NCBI GenBank assembly: GCA_022710665.1
Contig: JAKLGN010000003.1
Location: forward strand, 8,966-27,006
Length of the DNA: 18,041 nt
DNA from: Methanoregula sp.
Lineage (GTDB): Archaea > Halobacteriota > Methanomicrobia > Methanomicrobiales > Methanospirillaceae
Direction: 5' to 3'
This document shows, in pieces, positions 7,601-15,011 of this stretch (its first letter is position 1; every line of letters starts with the position of its first letter). The position numbers were made by a program, and so were the translations under genes. The notes under the pieces were generated by a model, which ran no database searches, was not told where the DNA came from, and saw only the letters and a program-made list of their open reading frames with translations.

Positions 7601-8698
7601 ATGAAACGGATCGGTCTCATTGTCAACCCGGTTGCCGGTATGGGGGGATCGGTGGGGCTGAAAGGAACGGACGGGTACGTTGACGAGGCGCTGCGGCGCG
7701 GGGCGATTCCCCAGGCCATGGAACGGGCCAGGATCGCGCTCATGCTTCTGGCAAAGAGGACGGATCTTGCGTTTGTTTCCTGTTCAGGAGCAATGGGCGA
7801 GGATGCCCTGAAGGGAGCCGGTATCACCGGCTATCAGATTCTGTATCATTACACCGGGGAGAGCAGTTCGGCGGATACGAAAAAAGCCGTGCAAATGTTT
7901 CTTGAGCATGGTGTCGACCTGGTTGTTTTCTGCGGGGGGGACGGAACGGCCCGGGATGTCTTTGACGTTATTGGACGCAACGTACCGCTCCTTGGGATTC
8001 CTGCAGGTGTCAAGATGTATTCTGCTGTCTTTGCCGTTGACCCGGCCAGTGCAGCCGATCTCATCCTGGCATTTGACAAGGGCAATCTCCGGGATGCTGA
8101 GGTACTTGACGTTGATGAGAACGCGTACCGGGCCGGCACCCTCAAGACCCGCCTCTCCGGTATTGCCCGGACTCCGGCCCTTGCAGGAAAAATACAAGCC
8201 GCAAAACAGGTATACGAGGAACAGGACGAGGAACGGGCAAAGGCCGCCATAGCGCAGTTTATTGACGAGATCATGCTGACGGGGACGCTCTACATCATCG
8301 GGGCCGGCACAACAACCGAGGCCATTACCCGCAGGATCGGTATCAGAAAGACCCTGCTTGGCGTGGATGCGATCAGGGACCGGAGACTGGTCGCAACCGA
8401 CTGTGATGAAAAAACCCTCCTTGCCCTTGCTGAGAAATTTCCCGATAGCCGGATCATCATCAGCCCGATTGGTGCCCAGGGGTTCATTCTTGGAAGGGGA
8501 AACCAGCAGATCAGCTCCCGCCTCGTCAGGAAAATCGGGATAAACAAACTTATTGTTGTCGCAACACCGCATAAGCTTGCACAGACTCCGTATCTCTATG
8601 TGGATTCCGGGGACGCTCTTCTTGACCGTGATTTCGGTGACTCGATCCAGGTAATCTCAGGATACCGCATAGCACAGCGGAAGAAGATCCATCAATAA
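7601..8698 (+). CDS. ATP-NAD kinase family protein (COG3199/AcoX-like)
   Basis: The 365-residue cytosolic protein belongs to the branch of the NAD/diacylglycerol kinase superfamily that keeps the nucleotide-binding core with an extra C-terminal domain. It opens with IGLIVNPVAGMGG, the family's N-terminal loop. The signature GGDGTARD (112-119) binds phosphate and metal, and GIPAGVKMYSAVFAVDP (132-148) corresponds to the second conserved block. The C-terminal part from about 225 (IMLTGTLYIIGAGTTTEAI) is typical of COG3199. The activity may be NAD phosphorylation to NADP, but this branch is poorly characterised, so the substrate is not certain. It starts 23 bp after trpB2 without a clear ribosome binding site and is probably co-transcribed with it. 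Confidence 0.85.
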   Translation: MKRIGLIVNPVAGMGGSVGLKGTDGYVDEALRRGAIPQAMERARIALMLLAKRTDLAFVSCSGAMGEDALKGAGITGYQILYHYTGESSSADTKKAVQMFLEHGVDLVVFCGGDGTARDVFDVIGRNVPLLGIPAGVKMYSAVFAVDPASAADLILAFDKGNLRDAEVLDVDENAYRAGTLKTRLSGIARTPALAGKIQAAKQVYEEQDEERAKAAIAQFIDEIMLTGTLYIIGAGTTTEAITRRIGIRKTLLGVDAIRDRRLVATDCDEKTLLALAEKFPDSRIIISPIGAQGFILGRGNQQISSRLVRKIGINKLIVVATPHKLAQTPYLYVDSGDALLDRDFGDSIQVISGYRIAQRKKIHQ

Positions 8699-8852
8699 GG
8701 GAAGAAGGGAACAGGAATTTTTCCCCGAACCGGTAATCATTAAGCAGACTCTAAAAAAACATCCAAAAACGTTAACAGGCTCTTGGGATTCATTACCGCA
8801 CACGGGGGCTCACACCGTGAAGATTGCGAGGTAGTGTCGGCTATAGAGAAAC

Positions 8853-9041
8853 TCACATGAAACGAGGCGGCACTCCTGAACCATGAGAATCGTTCAACAC
8901 GTTCATCGTTATGAGGACACCCGGCCCGGGAATGGTTGTGAATTTGGTAATTGAGTCCGCCAGAGGAGCGCCCTTCATGGCAGCGGCGGGTATCACATGT
9001 GGGGGAAAGGGCGTCAACCCCCCGGTGATTGGATCTGACAC
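8853..9041 (-). CDS. possible small protein, unrecognised
   Basis: A 62-residue frame starts at GTG 9041 (MSDPITGGLTPFPPHVIPAA) and is proline-, glycine- and hydrophobic-rich, with no Cys pair and no clear membrane helix. In its favour are a TATA-like element on the same strand at 9057-9064 and a T-run downstream at 8753-8759. Against it: the TATA spacing would place the transcript start slightly inside the frame, there is no ribosome binding site, and the complementary strand is also partly open. It could be a decayed gene end. I do not recognise a family. Confidence 0.18.
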   Translation of the reverse strand: MSDPITGGLTPFPPHVIPAAAMKGAPLADSITKFTTIPGPGVLITMNVLNDSHGSGVPPRFM

Positions 9042-9213
9042 AACAACCTTCTGTTGAATATAAAAAAAATGCAATTTGCGCTCCCGGAGGCTTACCTGCC
9101 GATGGGCTATCCCCCTTGGCGATTACGATGAACTAGCTGCAACCCAATCCGGGGCTGCCGATACTCCCCGTTCCCCTACAGGGAATTGTGGCGCACAAGG
9201 GAATGCATCAAAT

Positions 9214-9230
9214 TCCAAAATTTTTTTGGA
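9214..9230 (-). terminator. hairpin/T-run terminator after the MFS gene
   Basis: TCCAAAA (9214-9220) and TTTTGGA (9224-9230) form a perfect inverted repeat 13 bp past the MFS stop codon, preceded on the minus strand by CTTTTTG. The symmetric A/T stem could stop transcripts from both directions, fitting the convergent arrangement. Confidence 0.5.
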
Positions 9231-9242
9231 GCAAAAAGTGTT

Positions 9243-10508
9243 TCAGTCTTTTTCCGGCACTTTCGGCGGTTTGACCAGCGCAAACGCGATGACAAACCCG
9301 ATCACCGCGAGGATCATGACAATGGGGAACACGCCCAAGTAGGATCCGGTTGATGTTTTAATAAACCCCGCGAGCTGAGGCCCGGCTATCGCTCCTGCGC
9401 CATAGGCCAGGAAAAGGATCCCGTAACACCGTGGGTAATCAGAGGTTCCGAAAAAACAACCGGTGGTTGTCGGAGCGATGGCAAGCCATCCCCCGAGACA
9501 GCCCCAGAGGACGACAAATGCAAGGATATAGATTGGTACTGCGGGGACCTGCCACAGCAGTATGGATACAAACGCGATGAGGACAAAAGATACCATGGCA
9601 GTAGTGCGAGGAGTCAGTTTATCGGTAAGGGTGCCAAAGACCGGTCTCCCGAACCCGTTGAAGATTGCAAAAATGCCGACAAGAACTGTTGCGAGTTCGG
9701 CCTCTATCCCGATCTCGGATCCAACCGGCTTTGCTATACCAACGGCCATGAGGCCGGCGAGACACGCGATAAAGTAACATGCCCAGAGTCCATAGAAGGA
9801 TGTTGTTTTCAGCATCTCATCGCGCCTGAATTCACAGGAAACTGCCTGGCCGGGAGCCGGTACCGGGGGAGTCCACCCGGCTGGTTTCCAGCCGGCTTGG
9901 GGAAATTTCAGCGGCAGAGCTAACAGGACAGTAAGAATAACGAATGCGATCCCGAAGATCCTGAATGTCGTCATCACGCCGTAAACCCCGATCAGGTAGC
10001 CTGCGATATTTGCCGTGAAGAACGCGGAGAACCCGAACCCGAGCAGGGTCATGCCAACGGCCAGACCCCGCCGGTCCGGGAACCAGCGGGCAGCAACCGC
10101 AACCGGGACACCGTAGGCAATCCCAACACCGACCCCTCCGATAATTCCGTACAGCACATAGAGCATCGGTACCGATGTGGCAAACGAAGCGAGGAGCCAG
10201 CCGAGGCCGGTCAGTATACCCCCGGCAATCGTAACATTTCTCGGCCCGTACTGCTCGATGTACTTTCCGGCGAAGGACATGGTAAGGGCAAAGAACGCAA
10301 GGAATACCGAGAACGGCAGCAGGATATCACCTGCCGTCACCACCAGGCCAAGGTCATTGGTGAAGAAACTGGTGAGCGGTGCGACAAACACGCTCCACGA
10401 GTAAATCGTACCAAGGCACAGGTTGATGAGCATTCCGAGGAAGACAAGCAGCCAGCGCCCTTGTTCAGCATCCATACCCATGATTGTTTCGGGTAAATTT
10501 TCAGTCAT
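9243..10508 (-). CDS. MFS transporter, oxalate/formate antiporter (OFA) family
   Basis: The 421-residue protein has about 12 membrane helices in two halves of six, with a cytoplasmic loop near 203-235. Family marks are LCLGTIYSWSVFVAPL in helix 1, YGPRNVTIAGG after helix 2 and VAARWFPDRRGLAVGM after helix 4, all typical of OFA carriers. The substrate range of the family includes oxalate, formate, lactate and other small carboxylates, so acetate is possible but not shown. The ATG at 10508 follows AGGGA. It lies 73 bp after the acetyl-CoA synthetase gene on the same strand, which makes uptake of the acid used by that enzyme a sensible inference. The spacer contains a hairpin with a T-run, so expression may drop between the two or a separate promoter may exist. 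Confidence 0.88.
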   Translation of the reverse strand: MTENLPETIMGMDAEQGRWLLVFLGMLINLCLGTIYSWSVFVAPLTSFFTNDLGLVVTAGDILLPFSVFLAFFALTMSFAGKYIEQYGPRNVTIAGGILTGLGWLLASFATSVPMLYVLYGIIGGVGVGIAYGVPVAVAARWFPDRRGLAVGMTLLGFGFSAFFTANIAGYLIGVYGVMTTFRIFGIAFVILTVLLALPLKFPQAGWKPAGWTPPVPAPGQAVSCEFRRDEMLKTTSFYGLWACYFIACLAGLMAVGIAKPVGSEIGIEAELATVLVGIFAIFNGFGRPVFGTLTDKLTPRTTAMVSFVLIAFVSILLWQVPAVPIYILAFVVLWGCLGGWLAIAPTTTGCFFGTSDYPRCYGILFLAYGAGAIAGPQLAGFIKTSTGSYLGVFPIVMILAVIGFVIAFALVKPPKVPEKD

Positions 10509-10555
10509 AATGTTCCCTGGTGATATACCTGGTTATCGTAATCTGGGACGATACT

Positions 10556-10576
10556 TCTCATCACAAAAAAATGAGA
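10556..10576 (-). terminator. hairpin with T-run between acs and the MFS gene
   Basis: On the minus strand TCTCAT and ATGAGA pair around a loop that includes seven T residues, 6 bp after the acetyl-CoA synthetase stop. It may act as a partial terminator or a processing site within the two-gene unit. Confidence 0.35.
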
Positions 10577-10581
10577 GGGGG

Positions 10582-12474
10582 TCACTCCTCCAGCGTCGAG
10601 ACGTCCCCGGGATCGTAGCCCAGCTCTTTTGCCTTGAGGACCCGCCGCATGATCTTCCCGCTCCGGGTCTTTGGCAGCTTGTCCACGAAATCGATCTCGT
10701 GGGGCATGGCGATCGGCCCGAGGGTGTTGCGGACATGGTGGAGCAGGTCCTGCTTGAGCCTCTCGCTTGGCTGGTTGCCGACCCGGAGGATGACGAAGGC
10801 CTTGATGGAGTTCCCCTTCACGGGATCCGGTTTTCCGATGACCGCCGCTTCCGCAACAGCATGGTGCGAGACAAGGGCGCTCTCAACCTCGGCTGTCCCG
10901 ATATTGTGGCCGGCAACGATGATGATATCATCCGCCCGGCCGAGAATCATGATGTAGCCGTCCTTTCCTTTGACTGCAAGGTCGCCCACCGCATACATCC
11001 CATCGATGGTGTACCAGTACTTGCGGTAGCGTTCGTCATCCTTGTACACGGTCCGCATCATGGCCGGCCACGGGGATTTGACCACGAGCAGCCCGCCATT
11101 GCCGGGCTTGACCGGTCTGCCATCCTTGTCAACGACATCAGCCTCAATCCCCGGAATCGGTTTTCCGGCAAAACCGGGGCGCATCGGCTCGCCAATCATG
11201 GTCGTGATCATGTGCATGCCGGTCTCGGTCTGCCACCATGTATCGAGGATGGGGCACCTGTTTTTACCGATGACCCGGTAATACCACTCAAACGCTTCGG
11301 GATTGAGCGGCTCTCCCACGGAACCGATGATGCGCAGGGAGCTGAGGTCGTACTTGTCGGGCCATGACTCGCCCATCTTCATGAACATGCGGATGGCTGT
11401 CGGCGCAGTATAGAAGATGCTTATCTTCTGCTCCTCGATAAGGCTCCAGTAACTCCCGGCATCCGGGAAATCCGGTGTCAGCTCGGTGATGAAAACGGTT
11501 GCCCCGACCGCGAGCGGGCCGTACACGATATAGCTGTGGCCGGTGATCCAGCCGGTGTCGGCCGTGCACCAGTAGGTATCCTTGTCCTTGATATCGAAGA
11601 TGTATTTGCTGGTGTAATAGGTGCCCACCATGTACCCGCCGCAGGTGTGCACGATGCCTTTGGGCTTTCCTGTGGATCCGCTCGTGTAGAGGATAAAGAA
11701 CGGATCCTCGGCATCCATGACCTCGGGGGTGCAGGTATCGGGAAGGCCCGCCATCAGTTCGTAGAAATCCAGCTCGTTCTCATGCAGGTCGACCGGGGGG
11801 TCTCTCCTGCGGAGGACGACAACGGTCTCGACCGTGGGTGTGTTCAGAACCGCCTCGTCCACAATGGCTTTCAGCTGGATTGCCTTTCCGCGACGGATCG
11901 AGATATCCGCGGTGATGACAACTTTTGCCTCGGCGTCCCGGATCCGCATGTTCAGGGCCTGTGCGCCAAACCCCCCGAACACGACATTATGGACAGCACC
12001 AATCCGCGCACAGGCCAGCATCGCGATGATCTGTTCCGGGACAAGGGGCATGTAGATGCACACGCAGTCACCCTTTTTGACCCCGATCTTCTTTAAGCCG
12101 TTTGCAAACCGAGCAACCTGGGAGAGCAGTTTCTGGTAGGTAAATATCCGCTCCCTGCCGGCCTCCCCCTTCCAGATCAGGGCAACCTTGTTCAGGCGAC
12201 TGTTGTTGACGTGGCGGTCAAGGCAGTTGGCCGAAATGTTCAGCTTGGCATTGGTAAACCACTTTGCATAGGGATAGTTCCAGTCTCTTACTTTGTCCCA
12301 GGGCCTGATCCAGTCCAGCTCCTTTGCCATCCTTTCCCAGAACCCGTCCGGATCTGCTAGAAATTTTGCATACGTTTTCTCGTAATCTGCCATCCAGGCA
12401 TTTTTCCTGTACAGTGGATCGGGCGTGTACGATTTCACGTCCTCGACAAGTTTGACATTAAAATCTTCCGTCAT
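10582..12474 (-). CDS. acsA: acetyl-CoA synthetase, AMP-forming
   Basis: The 630-residue cytosolic enzyme activates acetate with ATP and CoA to acetyl-CoA. It has the complete ANL-superfamily layout: P-loop YTSGSTGKPKG (263-273), GWITGHSY (308-315), the A5 motif DTWWQTETGMHM (411-422), the hinge region GRADDIIIVAGHNIGTAEVE and the C-terminal PKTRSGKIMRR (601-611). The acetate pocket residues T311, V386 and W414 are present; W414 limits the pocket to acetate-sized acids. K607 is the lysine that is acetylated in well-studied homologues. The ATG at 12474 has GGTGG just upstream and a TATA box about 42 bp away. Hydrogenotrophic Methanomicrobiales commonly need acetate as carbon source, which fits an assimilatory role. 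The downstream OFA carrier may supply substrate. Confidence 0.95.
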   Translation of the reverse strand: MTEDFNVKLVEDVKSYTPDPLYRKNAWMADYEKTYAKFLADPDGFWERMAKELDWIRPWDKVRDWNYPYAKWFTNAKLNISANCLDRHVNNSRLNKVALIWKGEAGRERIFTYQKLLSQVARFANGLKKIGVKKGDCVCIYMPLVPEQIIAMLACARIGAVHNVVFGGFGAQALNMRIRDAEAKVVITADISIRRGKAIQLKAIVDEAVLNTPTVETVVVLRRRDPPVDLHENELDFYELMAGLPDTCTPEVMDAEDPFFILYTSGSTGKPKGIVHTCGGYMVGTYYTSKYIFDIKDKDTYWCTADTGWITGHSYIVYGPLAVGATVFITELTPDFPDAGSYWSLIEEQKISIFYTAPTAIRMFMKMGESWPDKYDLSSLRIIGSVGEPLNPEAFEWYYRVIGKNRCPILDTWWQTETGMHMITTMIGEPMRPGFAGKPIPGIEADVVDKDGRPVKPGNGGLLVVKSPWPAMMRTVYKDDERYRKYWYTIDGMYAVGDLAVKGKDGYIMILGRADDIIIVAGHNIGTAEVESALVSHHAVAEAAVIGKPDPVKGNSIKAFVILRVGNQPSERLKQDLLHHVRNTLGPIAMPHEIDFVDKLPKTRSGKIMRRVLKAKELGYDPGDVSTLEE

Positions 12475-12512
12475 ACCCCACCTATTTTACATTATTAATC
12501 ATGTTGAACTTA

Positions 12513-12540
12513 CTATATAAACTTTTATCGAACCGCGGTT
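12513..12540 (-). promoter_or_regulatory. acs promoter with adjoining palindrome
   Basis: The minus strand reads GTTTATATAG (12513-12522), a good archaeal TATA box. It predicts a start near 12492 and a leader of about 18 nt containing GGTGG. The perfect palindrome AACCGCGGTT (12531-12540) lies just upstream of the factor-B recognition region and is a plausible activator or repressor site. Confidence 0.5.
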
Positions 12541-12569
12541 TGACAAAAACTGCAAGGGCATAGTGCGGT

Positions 12570-12581
12570 TTCCGTACGGAA
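12570..12581. promoter_or_regulatory. 12-bp perfect palindrome between divergent promoters
   Basis: TTCCGTACGGAA is fully self-complementary. It lies 53 bp upstream of the acs TATA box and about 65 bp upstream of the TATA-like element of the plus-strand gene, so a dimeric regulator bound here could act on either or both. Confidence 0.4.
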
Positions 12582-12642
12582 TGTATATCTGCAGGTCTAC
12601 GGGCCGGGCGATCAGGATAAGATAGGATAGTTCGCCGCCATA

Positions 12643-12666
12643 ACAGATATAACAAGAATTATCTGT
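12643..12666 (+). promoter_or_regulatory. promoter of the ADP-ribosylglycohydrolase gene with overlapping inverted repeat
   Basis: GATATAA (12646-12652) is a TATA-like box, predicting a start near 12675 and a short leader with AGAGGA. ACAGATA (12643-12649) and TATCTGT (12660-12666) form a perfect 7-bp inverted repeat with 10-bp spacing, one helical turn apart, overlapping the TATA box. This placement is typical of a repressor operator. Confidence 0.4.
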
Positions 12667-12689
12667 CCGGGTTTTCCAATAGAGGATTG

Positions 12690-13604
12690 ATGCTTAAAAA
12701 ATTCAAGGGGTGTCTGCTGGGTGCGGCTATCGGGGATGCTCTTGGTATGCCCAATGAAAGTACCTCTCCCAACCTCAACAAAATGAAATACGGGTACCGG
12801 CGCCCGTACAAGGGGCATCCCAACGAGGGACTGACCCCGGGGCAATTTACCGATGATACCCAGATCATGATCCTGGTATCAACACTTCTTGCAGACGGGA
12901 AATATAACGAGGAACGGTACACCACGGCGCTTCGCGAACTCTATGGCCGGGGAGCTCTGCGCTTTCCCGATGGATCAGTTTCTGCGGTTTGTGAACACAT
13001 CCCCCGGGAGCATATACCGCAGAAAGGCGTGAAATCGACCACGGCCGGATGCTTACCCCTTGCCGTGCCCTTCGCCCTAACCTTCCCGGACATGAACGAA
13101 GCCTGCGAACGTTCAGTCCGGGCATGCAATGTCACGCACACTCATCCCGCGGCACATGCAGCAGTCTCAACATTTGTCACTCTCCTGTATCATACGCTTC
13201 ATGAAACCCCCGATCCCATTGGAAAGGCACTGGGAAAGGCACAGGCTGAAGATGAAGTGCTTGGCGGCAGGATACGCAATGCGCTGGTGCTCGAGAAGGA
13301 AGGGATGGAAACGGAAACAGCCCTCCTCAAGATAGGCAACGATGTCTCGGTCTTCCAGACCGTTCCCATCACCTTTTTCCTCATCAGCCGGTACCTCCAT
13401 CCGCCGGACCTTTTCACGGTTGCTGCAAATACCGGGGGAAATACCGACACCATCGCGTTCCTCTGCGGGGCATATCTTGGCGCACGCGACGGGATAGATA
13501 GACTTCCGGAGGATCTGCTCGCCGGTCTGGAAGACCGGCAGAGGATTGAACTGCTCGGACAGCGGCTTTATTCCCTGTATTCCCGTAAACTGGGTCAGGG
13601 TTAA
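12690..13604 (+). CDS. ADP-ribosylglycohydrolase (DraG/ARH) family protein
   Basis: The 304-residue all-helical hydrolase family removes ADP-ribose from proteins or small ligands using two Mg ions. Metal-site motifs visible are FTDDTQIMI (first aspartates at about 55-56) and GGNTDTIAFLCGAYLGARDG (second site at about 249-268). The N-terminal CLLGAAIGDALGMPNE is the family opening, and THPAAHAAV (151-159) matches the middle helix. In the second motif most relatives have GGDxDT; here the first Asp is Asn, while the second Asp and Thr remain. Activity may therefore be altered. I use the ATG at 12690 after AGAGGA; a TTG at 12687 in frame is less likely. No nitrogenase or ADP-ribosyltransferase gene is adjacent, so a DraG role in nitrogen control is not supported here. 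Confidence 0.87.
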   Translation: MLKKFKGCLLGAAIGDALGMPNESTSPNLNKMKYGYRRPYKGHPNEGLTPGQFTDDTQIMILVSTLLADGKYNEERYTTALRELYGRGALRFPDGSVSAVCEHIPREHIPQKGVKSTTAGCLPLAVPFALTFPDMNEACERSVRACNVTHTHPAAHAAVSTFVTLLYHTLHETPDPIGKALGKAQAEDEVLGGRIRNALVLEKEGMETETALLKIGNDVSVFQTVPITFFLISRYLHPPDLFTVAANTGGNTDTIAFLCGAYLGARDGIDRLPEDLLAGLEDRQRIELLGQRLYSLYSRKLGQG

Positions 13605-13620
13605 TGGCCCTTCCCCAATA

Positions 13621-13658
13621 TTTTTTTTAGGATAGTCGCATTTCAGCGACATTTTTTT
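13621..13658 (+). terminator. double terminator: T8 run, then hairpin plus T7
   Basis: A run of eight T at 13621-13628 begins 16 bp after the stop codon. GTCGC (13635-13639) then pairs with GCGAC (13646-13650), followed by seven T (13652-13658). This would make an efficient end for the ADP-ribosylglycohydrolase transcript. Confidence 0.6.
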
Positions 13659-13683
13659 CCTGATCGATGCCCCCCTTCCGCCA

Positions 13684-13802
13684 GCCCTGCCCCCAGGGCG
13701 GGGCTCAATCGCGCCTGCGATTCTTCTGTATAACCAAGATACCTGATCCTGGCACAACAACGTTATTGCATCCGGGGCGCTGGAGCGCCGGGGCAAAGCC
13801 CC
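13684..13802. repeat. cluster of four perfect hairpins, possible dispersed element or structured RNA
   Basis: The stems are GCCCTG/CAGGGC (13684-13699), AATCGC/GCGATT (13707-13722), GGCGCT/AGCGCC (13776-13789) and GGGGC/GCCCC (13790-13802). All have loops of 2 to 4 nt, and the last two abut. The right edge continues into GCCCCTTGGAGC, a 12-mer also present at 973-984. No open frame uses this sequence. Confidence 0.5.
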
Positions 13803-13877
13803 TTGGAGCTTCTTTTTGTTGACCGTTATCAGGGACACGTTATTGATCTGAAATCTGGAAGAATACTCTGGCCGTAT

Positions 13878-13903
13878 TTTTTCACTCGAATTTTTCACTC
13901 GAA
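13878..13903. repeat. perfect 13-bp tandem duplication
   Basis: TTTTTCACTCGAA occurs twice without spacing (13878-13890 and 13891-13903). It lies about 110 bp upstream of argC and may be a binding site pair or replication slippage. Confidence 0.75.
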
Positions 13904-13987
13904 AATTTCTTGATGAGTTGGAGTGAACATGGCATTTTACCATTTATGAAAAAACCAAAGGATTCCGGAAATTCTCTCACAGAAGCA

Positions 13988-13995
13988 TTAAATTT
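13988..13995 (+). promoter_or_regulatory. argC TATA box
   Basis: TTAAATTT is centred about 25 bp from the argC ATG at 14017. There is no ribosome binding site in the preceding ATCGGATCTTTTCCT, so the operon messenger is probably leaderless. TTCCGGAA (13963-13970), a short palindrome just upstream, may be a control site. Confidence 0.5.
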
Positions 13996-14016
13996 TCAAC
14001 AATCGGATCTTTTCCT

Positions 14017-15003
14017 ATGAAAATCGCGATTATCGGGGCCTCCGGCTATGCCGGTGGTGAGCTGATCCGCCTTCTCGCCTGCCACTCCACTGCAGAGGTT
14101 ACGTGTGCCACATCACGGAAACTCGCAGGCACTCCCCTTGACCAGATTCACCCTCACCTGAAAGGATTTACCAATCTTGCCTTTGAAAATCCAGCCATCG
14201 ATGCCATTGATGCTGATGTGGCATTTCTTGCAGTCCCTCATACGGCGGCAATGACCTATGCCGGCCCCTTGTTGTCCCGTGGTATCAGGGTCGTGGACCT
14301 CAGTGCCGACTACCGGCTTCCCCGGGACGTGTACGAAACAGTGTACGGGGTTACCCATTCGGATTATTTCCCGGCTCCCTATGGGCTCGTCGAGCTCCAC
14401 CGCAACGAGTGTATCAATGCAAAGTTCGTAGCAAATCCCGGCTGTTTCCCGACCGGTGCAACCCTGGCAGCCGCACCCCTTGCCAAGTATGCTCACACCG
14501 TGATATTCGACTCCAAGACCGGTGTCAGCGGAGCGGGCGACAACCCTTCGGCAACCACGCATTACCCGAACGTGGGGGACAATGTCGGACCTTACAAGTG
14601 GACAACCCACCGGCACCTTGCGGAGATGAAACAGGAACTTGGGACCCTCGGGTCAAAGGCGAAGGTCTACTTCACACCCCACCTTGTACCGGTCAATCGT
14701 GGGATCCTGACCACGGCGCACATCCTGCTGAATGAACCCCTTGAGCAGAAAGAGGTTGAGAAGATCTACCGCGACTTTTACCAAAACGAATATTTCGTCC
14801 GCTACCAGAAGCCGATTCTTGCCGCAGTGAGGGGAAGCAACTTCTGCGATCTCATGGTCGAGAGCGAAGGCTTGCGTGTGGTCGTCGTCTCCGCTATTGA
14901 CAACCTCGTTAAAGGAGCGAGCGGCCAGGCCATCCAGAACATGAACCTGATGTGCGGGTTAAACGAACAGGATGGCCTGACCGGGGCCGGCATGCTGCCG
15001 TAG
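14017..15003 (+). CDS. argC: N-acetyl-gamma-glutamyl-phosphate reductase
   Basis: The 328-residue cytosolic enzyme reduces N-acetylglutamyl phosphate to the semialdehyde with NADPH, the third step of arginine synthesis. The N-terminal Rossmann motif is [16 protein letters not shown] (5-20). The catalytic cysteine is C143 in [13 protein letters not shown]. The segment [24 protein letters not shown] is the typical substrate-binding region of the type 1 enzyme, and the end [18 protein letters not shown] is fully conserved. The length is slightly below the bacterial average but complete. It is the first gene of the operon, probably translated from a leaderless messenger, and its TAG overlaps the strong GGAGG site of the next gene. 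Confidence 0.96.
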   Translation: MKIAIIGASGYAGGELIRLLACHSTAEVTCATSRKLAGTPLDQIHPHLKGFTNLAFENPAIDAIDADVAFLAVPHTAAMTYAGPLLSRGIRVVDLSADYRLPRDVYETVYGVTHSDYFPAPYGLVELHRNECINAKFVANPGCFPTGATLAAAPLAKYAHTVIFDSKTGVSGAGDNPSATTHYPNVGDNVGPYKWTTHRHLAEMKQELGTLGSKAKVYFTPHLVPVNRGILTTAHILLNEPLEQKEVEKIYRDFYQNEYFVRYQKPILAAVRGSNFCDLMVESEGLRVVVVSAIDNLVKGASGQAIQNMNLMCGLNEQDGLTGAGMLP

Positions 15004-15011
15004 GAGGACCC

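Larger units (their letters stand above)
8699..9242. other. 544-bp spacer between convergent genes
   Basis: The segment holds a T5 run just after the NAD kinase gene (8719-8723), a run of seven A at 8753-8759 that is a T-run on the minus strand, and a TATA-like AATATAAA at 9057-9064 (also minus-oriented). A hairpin near the MFS gene end (9214-9230) completes it. The only gene-like frame is the weak one at 8853-9041. I see no transposase, tRNA or repeat. Confidence 0.5.
13605..14016. other. 412-bp spacer before the arginine operon
   Basis: No gene is supported here. From left to right it holds the double terminator, a cluster of four GC-rich hairpins (13684-13802), a 13-bp tandem repeat (13878-13903) and the argC promoter. 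The left half is clearly more GC-rich than the A/T-rich right half. Confidence 0.65.

Noticed and set aside
10423..11367. 314-codon plus-strand open frame opposite acs
   Set aside because: It is antisense to a complete acetyl-CoA synthetase with all motifs, and its translation has no recognisable domain; the frame is open because of GC-rich codon use.
12690..13604. DraG nitrogenase-control system
   Set aside because: The family match is good, but no draT, nif or glnB gene is in the window, so a nitrogenase role would be guesswork.
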